The notes beneath the pieces were generated by a model. The model was given only the letters and a program-made list of their open reading frames with translations. It made no database searches and had not been told where the DNA came from. The translations under genes and the position numbers were made by a program. Below are positions 1-9,176 of a stretch of 64,000 nt of DNA, piece after piece. Position 1 is the first letter of the stretch, and every line of letters starts with the position of its first letter. Origin of the DNA: Legionella micdadei (lineage in GTDB: Bacteria; Pseudomonadota; Gammaproteobacteria; Legionellales; Legionellaceae); contig NZ_LN614830.1 of assembly GCF_000953635.1 (NCBI RefSeq), forward strand, positions 1,789,001 through 1,853,000, given 5' to 3'.

Positions 1-4
1 TTTT

Positions 5-358
5 ATGAAACGTAATTGGGATATGATCAGGGATATTCTTTTAAAAGTAGAAGCCCTAGAACCAAATGCTTTATTAACTTTAGACAGTTTTCCGCTCAAT
101 GAGCATAATGAAGTTTCTTATCATTTAGAAATATTAGAAGAAGCAGGACTGCTACGTGGTAAAATTCATAAAACTCCTGGGGGTTCACCACATAATTTTC
201 ATTTAATTCATCTCACTTGGCTTGGACATGATTTTTTAGAGTCAATTCGCTCTGAAGCCATTTGGACTGAAATTAAAGATCGACTAAGTTCTAAAAAAAT
301 AAGGCTGAATATCGAGAATATAATGGCAGTGGCCCAAGCACTGCAAGCAAACCACTGA
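5..358 (+). CDS. DUF2513 domain protein
   Basis: 117-residue protein that fits the DUF2513 family over its whole length: an N-terminal MKRNWDMIRDIL segment, a central YHLEILEEAGLL winged-helix-like stretch and the family-typical LTWLGHDFLESIR followed by W-T-E-I-K. The pattern (helix, turn, LTWxGHxFLD) resembles a small winged-helix DNA-binding fold, but the family's function is unknown. Members are often found in prophages and other accessory DNA. No phage genes are visible next to it, although the window begins only 4 bases before the ATG, so its operon context and ribosome binding site cannot be seen. Confidence 0.8.
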   Translation: MKRNWDMIRDILLKVEALEPNALLTLDSFPLNEHNEVSYHLEILEEAGLLRGKIHKTPGGSPHNFHLIHLTWLGHDFLESIRSEAIWTEIKDRLSSKKIRLNIENIMAVAQALQANH

Positions 359-540
359 CATAAATTGCTACCTAGTCTGAATTTTGGAAAGGATAGTTAG
401 AAAGTTTTTTTGTTTACCACCATGCAAATTGTGCTTAGACTTTGCCTCATACACAAAGATTTTTCTATCTTTTAAAGCTTCCATATCGGAATTTTCATTT
501 TATTGTCTGCTCTCTGCTAATAAGTGATTTTTTTGTTTTT

Positions 541-1299
541 TTATCGTAGAGTGTGAATGTGATACTTGTGCATTAGTGCAGTCCAAAAAAATGATGAATA
601 AAAAATACTAATGAAACAAAAAACTAAACTCAGTGTTTTAAACAGTAAGCGAAGGTTTAGACCTGGCGTGGGTTTAAGATAAAAACTATAGGCCCCTATT
701 AAACCACATGCTGTACCGAGTAAAATACCACCTATAACATCCGTTAACCAATGTACACCAAGTAAAAGACGTGACAAAGACTCCAAGACAAGGAGTACAG
801 CGATGATGACTATTTTTAGCCAGTTAAAGCATTTCATTTTAGGGACAAGAGTGGATAAAAAAATTAAATATGAAGAAAATAAGACCATATGAAAGCTAGG
901 AAAAGCAAATTTATTCGGGTCATAGGCAAACATTCCAGGACGAGGTACCACCAAAGTATTTTTTAAAGAATATGCTAAAACGGCAGCCAAAACAATGAGT
1001 GAAAATAAATGTACTGCCAACCGTTTTTGTTGTTTAAAAAACAAAAAAAAGCTCGTTATTATAATCGTTGGAATAATAACAAACTTATCACCAAAAAGAG
1101 AAATTATAATGGCAATATAACTTAAGAGAAGGGTATGAAATTTATTCCCAATGACTTGATGCAAATACACATTTAAATAGAGATTTGAACCATTCCACTT
1201 AACAATAATAGCTAAAAAGATAAATAAGATAAAAAAGACGATGCTTCCAACCAAATATAGAGATGTCTGATGTTTGATTTTTTTAGTCGCATGGCTCAT
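541..1299 (-). CDS. PAP2-family membrane phosphatase
   Basis: 252-residue polytopic membrane protein with the three signature motifs of type 2 phosphatidic acid phosphatases: K113-x6-R120-P121, P134-S-F-H137 (the usual PSGH with Phe for Gly), and S176-R177-x5-H183-x3-D187. His137, His183 and Asp187 would form the catalytic set. About six hydrophobic segments are visible. Family members dephosphorylate phosphatidic acid, phosphatidylglycerol phosphate or undecaprenyl pyrophosphate; the substrate cannot be told from sequence. It is monocistronic, with 263 bp to the next upstream gene. The N-terminus (MSHATKKIKH) is basic and cytoplasmic. Confidence 0.85.
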   Translation of the reverse strand: MSHATKKIKHQTSLYLVGSIVFFILFIFLAIIVKWNGSNLYLNVYLHQVIGNKFHTLLLSYIAIIISLFGDKFVIIPTIIITSFFLFFKQQKRLAVHLFSLIVLAAVLAYSLKNTLVVPRPGMFAYDPNKFAFPSFHMVLFSSYLIFLSTLVPKMKCFNWLKIVIIAVLLVLESLSRLLLGVHWLTDVIGGILLGTACGLIGAYSFYLKPTPGLNLRLLFKTLSLVFCFISIFYSSFFWTALMHKYHIHTLR

Positions 1300-1562
1300 A
1301 AAAATCCCTTTGCATATGATTTGACTGTGAGATAGAGTACTTCGCTCATAACTTTTTCAATTAGTAGTAATCTCCTATCTTAAATGAAGATCGAACAAAC
1401 AGAGGTTAGGCACAAGCTTGAGAAAAAAGGGAAAACGAATAGTAAGCGCTGCAAACAATGTTTTTTTTACCCAATTTTCTTTCAAGATGTGCCGAAACAG
1501 TTTTTCCGAAAAAAAGCATCATTGCAATTATTCACCTATCTTAGGTTAAATTAATTTATCTC

Positions 1563-2891
1563 CTAGACTAAACTGCTTTTAAATCTAATTGGATTCCATT
1601 TTTTGTTTGAAGCCTCGTTGCTTCCTGGGTGAGATTCTTTAAGAATAAACATAGCGATAATTAGACTAATAAAATAACAACAAGGTAATACAAAAAGTGC
1701 GTAATTATAGCTTTGAACTGTGTAAACTGGCACATCGTTGACCATACTCCATCCAGAACTGTGTTTAAGAAAAATACCTACGAGTGGCTGGAATATAGCA
1801 CCTCCCACTAATACTGAAAGGTTATTAAAACCTGAGGCCGTTCCTACCAGCTCAGCTGGATTATTATCCTTGACTACAGCAAAACTGACTGTTTGGCCTC
1901 CAGCACCGAAGCCAAACATAAATAACACCAGATACATCCAATTAATAGAAACATTGGGCATATACAGTAAAATTAGCGTTGCCCCTAATCCAAAAATTGA
2001 GCTGATGCTTAAAGCTAAGCGGCGGCTGTAAAATCGGTCACTAACCCAGCCAAGTAAGGGGCTTCCAACTCCGATACCCAACCAGATCATGGAACAGAGT
2101 CCCGATGCCACAAGAACGCTTACTTGATATTTTTGCTGTAAGTAAGGAACTCCCCATAATGCTGCAAAAACAGCTATCGGAGTCCAAATCGTAAAAGCAT
2201 ATGCCCCTATTATCCACGTGTATGAGCGGTGACAAACACTTAGAAGACGCCGCCATTCTTCTTTAAAGTGACGCTGTGGCGCAGATTGCGTCGGTTGATG
2301 TGGATAATCTCGTATGACAAACCAAATAAGCGCTGCTAAACACAAGCCAATAACAGCAAGAATAAAACTCGCATAACGCCACCCCACTACCTCTATTAAT
2401 GCAGCTAACGGCATTTCTCCAAACATGGCTCCCACCGAACTCATGAGTTGCGCAACACCAGCAAGAAAAGCAAATTGATGCGGTGGAAACCAGCGTGATA
2501 CCAATACTAAAACGCCAATAAACGAAAAAGCTGATGCAATACCAATAAGCAAACGACCTAAAGCTGCTGTAAATAAACTATTTGTCGATGCAAAGAAAAA
2601 TGAGCCAATTGCACATAAAATTAAAGCACAAGTCATTAATTTACGTGGGCCATAGCGATCAAAAAGCAACCCTGCAGGGAGCTGCATTGGTGCATAAGCA
2701 TAAAAATAAAATGCCGATATAATGCCAAATCCAGCTGCACTTACTTGAAAGGTTTTCATCATTGAGTCAGCCATGACGCTGGGGGCTACTTGCAATACAA
2801 ACTCATACAAATAAAAAGTAGCGGATAATAAAAAAACAACATAAGCGCTAAATTTACTAGGCATTTGAGTGGTTGTGTTTTGTGTGTCCAA
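1563..2891 (-). CDS. MFS transporter, 12 TM
   Basis: 442-residue major facilitator with about 12 hydrophobic segments. The conserved cytoplasmic loop 2-3 motif is present as GLLFDRYGPRKLM near residue 75, and a related GWVSDRFYSRRLAL occurs in the second half. Substrate is not deducible. Its closest look is to the organic-acid or amino-acid type MFS proteins that are abundant in Legionella, including the Pht phagosomal transporters; that comparison is inference. It lies 42 bp downstream of anmK on the same strand, so the two may be cotranscribed, which would hint at a link with cell-wall sugar recycling, but this is weak. Confidence 0.8.
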   Translation of the reverse strand: MDTQNTTTQMPSKFSAYVVFLLSATFYLYEFVLQVAPSVMADSMMKTFQVSAAGFGIISAFYFYAYAPMQLPAGLLFDRYGPRKLMTCALILCAIGSFFFASTNSLFTAALGRLLIGIASAFSFIGVLVLVSRWFPPHQFAFLAGVAQLMSSVGAMFGEMPLAALIEVVGWRYASFILAVIGLCLAALIWFVIRDYPHQPTQSAPQRHFKEEWRRLLSVCHRSYTWIIGAYAFTIWTPIAVFAALWGVPYLQQKYQVSVLVASGLCSMIWLGIGVGSPLLGWVSDRFYSRRLALSISSIFGLGATLILLYMPNVSINWMYLVLFMFGFGAGGQTVSFAVVKDNNPAELVGTASGFNNLSVLVGGAIFQPLVGIFLKHSSGWSMVNDVPVYTVQSYNYALFVLPCCYFISLIIAMFILKESHPGSNEASNKKWNPIRFKSSLV

Positions 2892-2933
2892 GGCAATATC
2901 TTAACTTGTTGAAAGATATCATTACACCCTAAG

Positions 2934-4055
2934 CTAATTTGATTTGTCAATGCCCCCAGGATAGATTGCGCCTAATATTGTACTTCGCTTTGCTCCAGTA
3001 ATCTGACTTAAATCTAGTGGAATTCTATTTAAGGTTTTTTCTGCAAGCCAAGCACACATCGTGGCCTCGATAAAATCAGGATTGATGTGAATTGAATCCG
3101 TGCTGTGTATTTTCAGTTCTGGAAGTAAATGGCCCAAGGCAGCAAGCAAAGCTGAATTATGTGCCCCACCACCACAAATTAACAGCTGACAAGGTGCTTT
3201 TGCTTCCATTTTTATGCCCTGCGCTATCGCGGTAGCTGTCAACATTAATAAGGTTGCTTGCACATCGTTTATCGAATAATGAGGGTCTAAATGACTCTCG
3301 AGCCATGCTAAAGAAAAATATTCTTTACCGATACTTTTGGGTTGTTCTCGCTGAAAATATGGATCCGCTAGCATTTTTTCTAATAAGGGTTCGATTATTT
3401 TCCCTGTCGATGCCCAAACACCATTTTCATCATACTCTTGGCCAAGATTTCTTTTTATCCAGATATCCATTAAACAGTTACCAGGCCCTAAATCATAACC
3501 CCTTACCGTGTCTTCATCGGCAAGATAAGTGACATTGGCAATGCCGCCAACATTTACTATGGCGAGAGGAAAATTAAATCCTTTAAATAACGCTTGATGA
3601 TAAATTGGGGCAAATGGAGCACCTTGCCCTCCAACCACTAAATCACGGGTTCTAAAATCAGCAATAACAGTTATTCCAGTTAATTCCGCAATCGTATGGG
3701 GGCAACCTAATTGCACTGTATAGGGGATTTTTGCAGTAGCATCATGACAAAGCGTTTGTCCATGACTTCCAATGGCTTGTATCGCATTCCGTGGCACTTG
3801 TACTTTATTCAATAATTCAATAGCGGCATTAGCAAATTCTCTTCCTAACAAGGTATTAAGCTGACTATATGCTTTTAATGAGGTTTCCTCTCCGTTTAGA
3901 ACAGCATTCAGGTATTGCTTTGCTTCTACGCTATAGGGACGGGTAATTCCCGCAATATATGAATTCGAGGAAAGATCGACAAGAGCAGCATCAATGCCAT
4001 CCATACTGGTACCCGACATTAATCCGATAAATAGTTTCTTATTTGTTAGGTTCAT
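2934..4055 (-). CDS. anmK: Anhydro-N-acetylmuramic acid kinase AnmK
   Basis: 373 residues, the usual length for AnmK. The N-terminus carries the ATP-binding signature FIGLMSGTSMDGIDAALVD, followed by the ASKHA-family elements GSHGQTLCHD, VIADFRTRDLVVGGQGAPFAP, NVGGIANVTYL, DLGPGNCLMD and LLICGGGAHN. The enzyme cleaves and phosphorylates 1,6-anhydro-MurNAc to MurNAc-6-phosphate during recycling of murein turnover products in the cytoplasm. It is followed by an MFS gene on the same strand and faces a divergent second MFS gene 138 bp away. Start at ATG 4055 places the SGT motif at residues 14-16, as in homologues. Confidence 0.95.
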   Translation of the reverse strand: MNLTNKKLFIGLMSGTSMDGIDAALVDLSSNSYIAGITRPYSVEAKQYLNAVLNGEETSLKAYSQLNTLLGREFANAAIELLNKVQVPRNAIQAIGSHGQTLCHDATAKIPYTVQLGCPHTIAELTGITVIADFRTRDLVVGGQGAPFAPIYHQALFKGFNFPLAIVNVGGIANVTYLADEDTVRGYDLGPGNCLMDIWIKRNLGQEYDENGVWASTGKIIEPLLEKMLADPYFQREQPKSIGKEYFSLAWLESHLDPHYSINDVQATLLMLTATAIAQGIKMEAKAPCQLLICGGGAHNSALLAALGHLLPELKIHSTDSIHINPDFIEATMCAWLAEKTLNRIPLDLSQITGAKRSTILGAIYPGGIDKSN

Positions 4056-4193
4056 TTTGGCCTATTTTTCTTTTTGTTTAAGATGACGGTATCTCATTCA
4101 TTTGCACTTGAACTATCTTGTGAACTGCTTAAACTATAGGCACAACATAGCTCAAGAAACAATTAGTACGTATCGTAACGAAATAGAGTATCC

Positions 4194-5363
4194 ATGCCCA
4201 ATTCAACCCCATTTTGGTATTTAGGGATTTTATCTACGTTTTCTTTAATTACCTTTGATTTATATCAACCGGCTTTACCTGCCATAACGGTGTATTTTAA
4301 TACAAGTCAGGCTTTAGGTCAGTTAACTTTAAGTCTATTTTTTCTCGTTTTTGGACTCTCTCAGTTAATATGGGGGCCATTAATCGATCATTTTGGACGG
4401 CGTCGCACATTAAAATTGAGCTTATTTATTTTCCTTTTTTCTACAATTGGCTGTATTTTTTCCAGAAATATTGAAATGTTAATTATTGCAAGAATATTTC
4501 AAGGTTTTGCAGTTTGTTGTGCAAATGTCGTTGCTTTTTCTTCTTCACGCGATCAGGATGACAGTACGGAGCGTGCAAGAGTCATCTCTCATATTTCAAT
4601 GATTGTTTCCGTTTCACCTATTTTTGCACCTCTTATCGGATCAGTTATCTTTACTCAATACGGTTGGCAAGCAACTTTTATATTAATGGCAATTCTTGCT
4701 GTCTTCCTTCTTATAAGTGCAAAATATACTTTAAGGGAATCTCCCCATTGGCAATGCTCAGAGGGAAGTTTTCTTTTCCGTACCTCACTCGCCAGCTATA
4801 AAAAAATTTTAAGCCATCGACGATTATGGATCGGCATTTTTATCATTACAGCGTCTTATTCCTGCGTAATGATTGTGATTGTTAGTGCTGCCTACTTAAT
4901 TATTGATAATTTGAATTACTCGCCTTTCATTTTTTCGATATCCTTCGGCATTAATGGTTCAATGTTAATACCGGGTAACTACATAGGAATTAAATTAAGA
5001 GAAAAAAAATCCCTGCCGTGGAATATACATGCGGGCAGTCTGTTGATGATTCTGGGCGCTTTCATGATGCTGATTCTTTTCCATATCTTTGGTTTAAGTT
5101 TAATAACCTTGGCTCCAGTGTTGATCATTTGTTTAGGGATAAGCATTACTAATCCGCCTACTTTTTCCCTAGCTTTATCGAATTATCATCAAGAAGCAGC
5201 GACTGCCACAGCAATAATCAATACAGTAAGGATGTCCGTTGCCGCTATCGTGGCAGGGGTTCTTGCGGGATTAATTGTTTATCGGCCCCATTTTCTAGCC
5301 CTAAGTTTATTTACTTGTTCTTTAATATGCTGGTTTTTTAGCTTATTTATTATTGAAAACTAG
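4194..5363 (+). CDS. MFS transporter, Bcr/CflA-like
   Basis: 389-residue major facilitator, about 12 transmembrane segments. The N-terminal pattern (FDLYQPALPAI, then GPLIDHFGRRRTLK in loop 2-3) is that of the Bcr/CflA drug-efflux group of MFS proteins, which pump small hydrophobic drugs by proton antiport. The central loop is short and the C-terminus ends directly after the last membrane segment. It is transcribed divergently from anmK and converges with tatD; only 28 bp separate its stop from the tatD stop, with no clear terminator. Actual substrate unknown. Confidence 0.8.
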   Translation: MPNSTPFWYLGILSTFSLITFDLYQPALPAITVYFNTSQALGQLTLSLFFLVFGLSQLIWGPLIDHFGRRRTLKLSLFIFLFSTIGCIFSRNIEMLIIARIFQGFAVCCANVVAFSSSRDQDDSTERARVISHISMIVSVSPIFAPLIGSVIFTQYGWQATFILMAILAVFLLISAKYTLRESPHWQCSEGSFLFRTSLASYKKILSHRRLWIGIFIITASYSCVMIVIVSAAYLIIDNLNYSPFIFSISFGINGSMLIPGNYIGIKLREKKSLPWNIHAGSLLMILGAFMMLILFHIFGLSLITLAPVLIICLGISITNPPTFSLALSNYHQEAATATAIINTVRMSVAAIVAGVLAGLIVYRPHFLALSLFTCSLICWFFSLFIIEN

Positions 5364-5391
5364 ATTGGATTAATTAGTTGTTGAGCTGTGT

Positions 5392-6192
5392 TTACCCAAC
5401 TCGAACCTTAGCTTGGGTAAGCTTAAAGCAACGATAAAAATTTTCAGTTGTTTGTCGTGCAATTTCTTCATAACTGACCTGACGAAGCTCACTCAAGGCA
5501 ATTGCGACATATTTAACAAGTGCTGGGTGGTTTTGTTTGCCACGAAAAGGTACAGGAGCCAAATACGGGGAGTCAGTTTCGATTAATAATCTATCGCTGG
5601 GAATTTTTTTTGCCACTTCATGTAAAGCAGTTGCATTTTTGAATGAAACAATACCTGACAGAGAAATGTAGAAGTTCATATCGAGTGCGCGCTTAGCCAC
5701 ACTCCAATCTTCTGCAAAGCAATGCATCACTCCACCTATCTCTTTGGCTTTTTCCTCTTCCATAAGTTTTAAGGTATCTTCTGCAGCTTGCCGGGTGTGA
5801 ATAATCAAAGGCTTTGCAACCATAAGCGCTGTTTGGATATGGGTACGGAAACGTTGACGCTGATGCTCTTGGGCGTCGCCAACTTCTGTACGATAGTAAT
5901 CGAGCCCTGTCTCACCTATTGCAATGCAAGCCGGATGCTTTGCTAAATTTACGAGCGTAGACTTTGTGGGTTCAACAGTTACCTCTGTGTTTGGGTGTAA
6001 GCCTACTGAAATACTTATATTTGGATAATTATCGGCCAATTGACAAAGTGTAGGAAAATCATCGAGCTCAACGCAAACGCACAAAAAATGTTCAACTCCA
6101 CTTTCGCTAGCACGCGTAAGAACATTGCCAATGTCATTAGCAAAATCAGTTAAATCAATAAAATTAAGATGGCAATGTGAATCGACGAGCAT
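5392..6192 (-). CDS. TatD-family metal-dependent DNase (YcfH type)
   Basis: 266 residues, a TIM-barrel hydrolase of the TatD family. Metal-ligand motifs are in order: VDSHCHLNF at the N-terminus, GETGLDYYR in the middle, HTRQA, MHCFAED, and LIETDSPYLAP near residue 205. Such proteins are 3'-5' deoxyribonucleases or related phosphoesterases. Position after holB-tmk is the classical place of the ycfH paralogue, but here a coiled-coil gene takes the space between holB and tatD where many gammaproteobacteria have a PilZ gene. Product assignment is firm; the physiological role of YcfH itself is not. Confidence 0.9.
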   Translation of the reverse strand: MLVDSHCHLNFIDLTDFANDIGNVLTRASESGVEHFLCVCVELDDFPTLCQLADNYPNISISVGLHPNTEVTVEPTKSTLVNLAKHPACIAIGETGLDYYRTEVGDAQEHQRQRFRTHIQTALMVAKPLIIHTRQAAEDTLKLMEEEKAKEIGGVMHCFAEDWSVAKRALDMNFYISLSGIVSFKNATALHEVAKKIPSDRLLIETDSPYLAPVPFRGKQNHPALVKYVAIALSELRQVSYEEIARQTTENFYRCFKLTQAKVRVG

Positions 6193-6300
6193 GATTTGGG
6201 TAGTAGGTTTGTAACTTAGCTTGATTTTAGCATAGCAATAGAATCCAAGAAATCAAAAAGCCCATGGAAAGTTTGTTGATCTTCTAACATCTGGTTAAAT

Positions 6301-7305
6301 TTATTGCATTCGCTGGGAAATATCGCTTTCCAACTGTTGTACATTTTCTTCATGCTCTGGCGTAATTAATTTTAATGCAGTCTTATGTCTATTTTCAGCA
6401 AGGGTAATTTGTCCGTTGGATTGACCATAAACTTTTCGGAGCTGCCCTAATTCAGTTTCTAAATTAGAAATCCTGTTTGACGTCATGGATAAACTCAAAT
6501 CCAAGTCGGAATTAGCTTTATCATGCGCTAAAGCCAAACTTTGGATTGGCTCTGAGGATAAAAACTTATTATTAAACCACAAAACTAATAGTTTGAAAGG
6601 GTTAGCTTGTTTATAATGATCTTCAAGCCCCCATTTTTCCAAGATGCTTAATGGTGTTTGCCTCTTCTTTTCTTCCTTTAGCGCTTGTAAGCCGTCAATT
6701 TCTTCATTTAGTGTTTTAAGCTTGCCTCTTAGTTGAGTTTCTAGATTATTGCTTCTATCAGTGTAATATTGGTTGGAAAACTCAGATTCGTCCAAGGAAA
6801 CTTGAATATGCTGTTTTTTAACTTCAAGCATTACCTCTAAAAACTCTCTTTCTGTGCTGCCCGCATTAGCGTAAAATTCTGTCTCGCTTACATTACCTTG
6901 TAGGCCTTTCTGCTGTATATATGAGTCTAAAGCAGACATTTCAGAACTTATTTTCTTCGGGTCTGTTTTTCCCTGCTCAATCCTTAAGGTTTGATGTCTT
7001 CCTTCGCGAAGCATATGTTCAAGTTTTTGGTAAGCATTCTCCAATTTAAACCATTCTTTTACGTTGTGTTCGTCATTTGGTAACAGTTTTCTACAGTATA
7101 ATTCTTGCAAGAGTAGATAGTTAATTTGGAGTTTAATCAATTCCGGATTGCTATAGACTCCTTTATTAAAATCCTTAGCCAATTTTTCAAAGTCCTTATA
7201 GGCCTGCGAAGCCGCATCTTTTAATGTTTGAAGAGAGGTATTGGCATGTTCTTTAGTTAATTGTGCTTTCGTCTCTAATAGGTATTGATGAATATCTTTG
7301 AACAT
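6301..7305 (-). CDS. Coiled-coil protein of unknown function
   Basis: 334 residues, highly charged and rich in Lys, Glu, Gln and Leu; most of the chain is predicted by eye as long helices and coiled coil (for example ESEFSNQYYTDRSNNLETQL and the stretch after residue 265). A short hydrophobic patch, NPFKLLVLWFNNKFL, lies near residues 235-250. No recognised domain. The C-terminus contains a Glu-rich patch (PEHEENVQQLES), a feature seen in many Dot/Icm substrates. It sits between holB and tatD, an otherwise conserved housekeeping pair, and is preceded by a PmrA-like tandem box. Effector status is inference only. Confidence 0.65.
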   Translation of the reverse strand: MFKDIHQYLLETKAQLTKEHANTSLQTLKDAASQAYKDFEKLAKDFNKGVYSNPELIKLQINYLLLQELYCRKLLPNDEHNVKEWFKLENAYQKLEHMLREGRHQTLRIEQGKTDPKKISSEMSALDSYIQQKGLQGNVSETEFYANAGSTEREFLEVMLEVKKQHIQVSLDESEFSNQYYTDRSNNLETQLRGKLKTLNEEIDGLQALKEEKKRQTPLSILEKWGLEDHYKQANPFKLLVLWFNNKFLSSEPIQSLALAHDKANSDLDLSLSMTSNRISNLETELGQLRKVYGQSNGQITLAENRHKTALKLITPEHEENVQQLESDISQRMQ

Positions 7306-7339
7306 AATGGGTGATTAAAAGATAATATGTATACTATAT

Positions 7340-7372
7340 AGTCTACTCTTAATTTATTAGCGGATTATTAAG
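7340..7372 (-). promoter_or_regulatory. PmrA-like tandem box and -10, upstream of the coiled-coil gene (tentative)
   Basis: On the minus strand a 9-mer CTTAATAAT (7364-7372) is followed after 2 bp by GCTAATAAA (7353-7361). The first fits the Legionella PmrA half-site cTTAATatT at 8 of 9 positions, the second at only 5 of 9. Seven bases further on is TAGACT (7340-7345), a weak -10. The spacing is identical to the better site in front of the large patatin gene. Given the AT-rich region, chance is a real alternative. Confidence 0.3.
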
Positions 7373-7446
7373 TGATTATGTAATGACAGGGCATAAGCTT
7401 TGATAGCTCAAATCTGACAGTAGATAAAATAACGACCCTCTTCTGA

Positions 7447-7499
7447 TTCCTCCTCCCGCAACTTGTAAGGGGGAGCGGACTCCGCGATTCTAGGAATCG
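7447..7499. repeat. Cluster of short palindromes between holB and the coiled-coil gene
   Basis: Three inverted repeats stand side by side: CTCCC...GGGAG (7453-7457 with 7470-7474 region), GCGGA-C-TCCGC (7475-7485) and CGATTC-TAG-GAATCG (7485-7499). The block is GC-rich against an AT-rich surround and looks like a dispersed REP-type intergenic element rather than a terminator, since no T tract follows. The rest of the roughly 300-bp gap (7306-7605) holds no open frame I would call. Confidence 0.45.
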
Positions 7500-7605
7500 T
7501 TAATTGGGGAGAAAAATATATCTCTTAATTTTATCCTGAATAAACCATAGTCATGTAGCGTATTCGTTAGGTCTTGAGATGAAGTATTTGAAAAAGGATG
7601 AACCG

Positions 7606-8538
7606 TTAATATATTCTGTAATGATCAATATTTTTATAAGCTAATAATAAACTTTCCAGCATTAAATTTTGATTGAAAGCGATATTTTGGTGTATTTTCT
7701 TCCTGATTTCATTTACTTGATCAAGTTGCTTAAATAAATGAGTTATTTTAAAGTGTTGTGCTAATTCATTGAGCCCTTGCGTCCAACTTCTTTGGCTTCG
7801 ATTACCATTAAATTTGTAATCAATGAGTTGAGCATGTATCAAATAAATCAACCACATTAAACTGCTAAAATCGTGAGCTAGCCACTTCTCAGCCAGAGTA
7901 CAAACAGACAGTTTATTTATCATCAAGTTATTCAAATCAGCAATGATTGTTGGGAGCTGGCTAAATAGAATCCCTCTTTCTGTTTCAGCACTATATTCTT
8001 CACCTGTTGTTAAATAATCCGCTTTTATATATTCGGTGGAGGAAAATCGCCATTGTTGACAACGACTAATTATTGTGGCTGGCAACGTACTTATTTGTTC
8101 AGCAATCAAAATAAAATTTACTGCTTCAGGTGGTTCTTCAAGTAATTTCAGTAATGCATTTGCTGCCGCAATGTTCATTTTTTCTGCAGGACTAATGATT
8201 ATCACTCGCTTTCCTGCTAATTGCGCAGAAGTAAAGGCAAGATCATGCAAGTCGCGAATCTGATCGATCTTAATGTTTCCTCCAGCTTTATCCGGCTCGA
8301 GAAAGCATAGATCTGGATGTTCTTTTATTTGCAGCAAGCGACAAGATTTACAAAATCCACAGGGTTTCTGTTCATTAAAGCAAAGGAGCGCTGCAGCTAT
8401 CTTGTATGCAAACTCAATGATTGTTTTAGATTGCATGCCCACTAAAAGTAATGCATGTGGTATGCGTTGCTTGGCACTGATTGATTGAAAACGCTCCCAC
8501 AATGAACTGGACAATTCAGATGCTTTTATTGATTGCAT
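7606..8538 (-). CDS. holB: DNA polymerase III subunit delta' HolB
   Basis: 310 residues. Clamp-loader AAA+ subunit: the degenerate P-loop region (HALLLVGM), the four-cysteine zinc module C-x8-C-x2-C-x2-C in CFNEQKPCGFCKSC, the helix KIDQIRDLHDLAF, and the sensor-1/SRC region ANALLKLLEEPPE followed by ISRCQQW are all visible. Delta' is the stator of the clamp loader that places the beta clamp on primed DNA. It overlaps the end of tmk by 23 bp on the same strand, so the two are translationally coupled, as in other gammaproteobacteria. Confidence 0.95.
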   Translation of the reverse strand: MQSIKASELSSSLWERFQSISAKQRIPHALLLVGMQSKTIIEFAYKIAAALLCFNEQKPCGFCKSCRLLQIKEHPDLCFLEPDKAGGNIKIDQIRDLHDLAFTSAQLAGKRVIIISPAEKMNIAAANALLKLLEEPPEAVNFILIAEQISTLPATIISRCQQWRFSSTEYIKADYLTTGEEYSAETERGILFSQLPTIIADLNNLMINKLSVCTLAEKWLAHDFSSLMWLIYLIHAQLIDYKFNGNRSQRSWTQGLNELAQHFKITHLFKQLDQVNEIRKKIHQNIAFNQNLMLESLLLAYKNIDHYRIY

Positions 8539-9166
8539 GATTTAAAATTAAAGATTTAAGCTGTGTTTGTATCAATTTTTGTACGATTTCTATCGGCTGA
8601 CCAGCATCAATCAAAATGACATTATCCATCGTTTTGATCATCTGCACATATGTATTACGAATTTGGGTGAAAAATTCCAATGATTCTTGTTCAATCCGGT
8701 CAAATGTACCACGGGTTTTTACTCTGCTCAATCCTTGTTCAGGATCAATATCTAAATAAAAAACAAGATCAGGCTTAAATCCTTGCAAACAAAAGGCAGA
8801 TAGTTTGCGAATCATATCTTGATCGATTCCCCTACCCCCACCTTGGTAAGCAAAAGTAGATAGTTCAAATCGATCAGCTAATACCCAGCTTCCATTATTT
8901 AATGCTGGAAGAATAATTTGTTCAACGAGTTGAACCCTGGCTGCATAAAGCAATAATAATTCACTTCTCGGATCAAGTGTTTCTTCATCAATTTTCTCTT
9001 TAATAAGATGACGAATTACTTCACCTATCCTAGTTCCGCCTGGCTCGCGTGTTATCACCAGATCAGGCACCAAATTGTGCAAATATTGTTTAATTGCATC
9101 TATGGCTGTGGATTTTCCCGCTCCTTCGAGCCCTTCGACCACAATAAACCGTCCTCGCTGTGTCAT
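8516..9166 (-). CDS. tmk: Thymidylate kinase Tmk
   Basis: 216 residues with P-loop GLEGAGKST, TREPGGTRIGE, the DRFELSTFAYQGGGRG motif of the Tmk LID/dTMP site, and DPEQGLSRVKTRG. It phosphorylates dTMP to dTDP. The frame stays open upstream to 9259, but ATG 9166 is chosen because it gives the standard N-terminus (MTQRGRFIVVEG) and has a strong AAGGGGGG ribosome binding site 4 bp upstream; it also leaves a 10-bp gap to the mltG stop rather than an overlap. Confidence 0.95.
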   Translation of the reverse strand: MTQRGRFIVVEGLEGAGKSTAIDAIKQYLHNLVPDLVITREPGGTRIGEVIRHLIKEKIDEETLDPRSELLLLYAARVQLVEQIILPALNNGSWVLADRFELSTFAYQGGGRGIDQDMIRKLSAFCLQGFKPDLVFYLDIDPEQGLSRVKTRGTFDRIEQESLEFFTQIRNTYVQMIKTMDNVILIDAGQPIEIVQKLIQTQLKSLILNHAINKSI

Positions 9167-9176
9167 AGTGCCCCCC

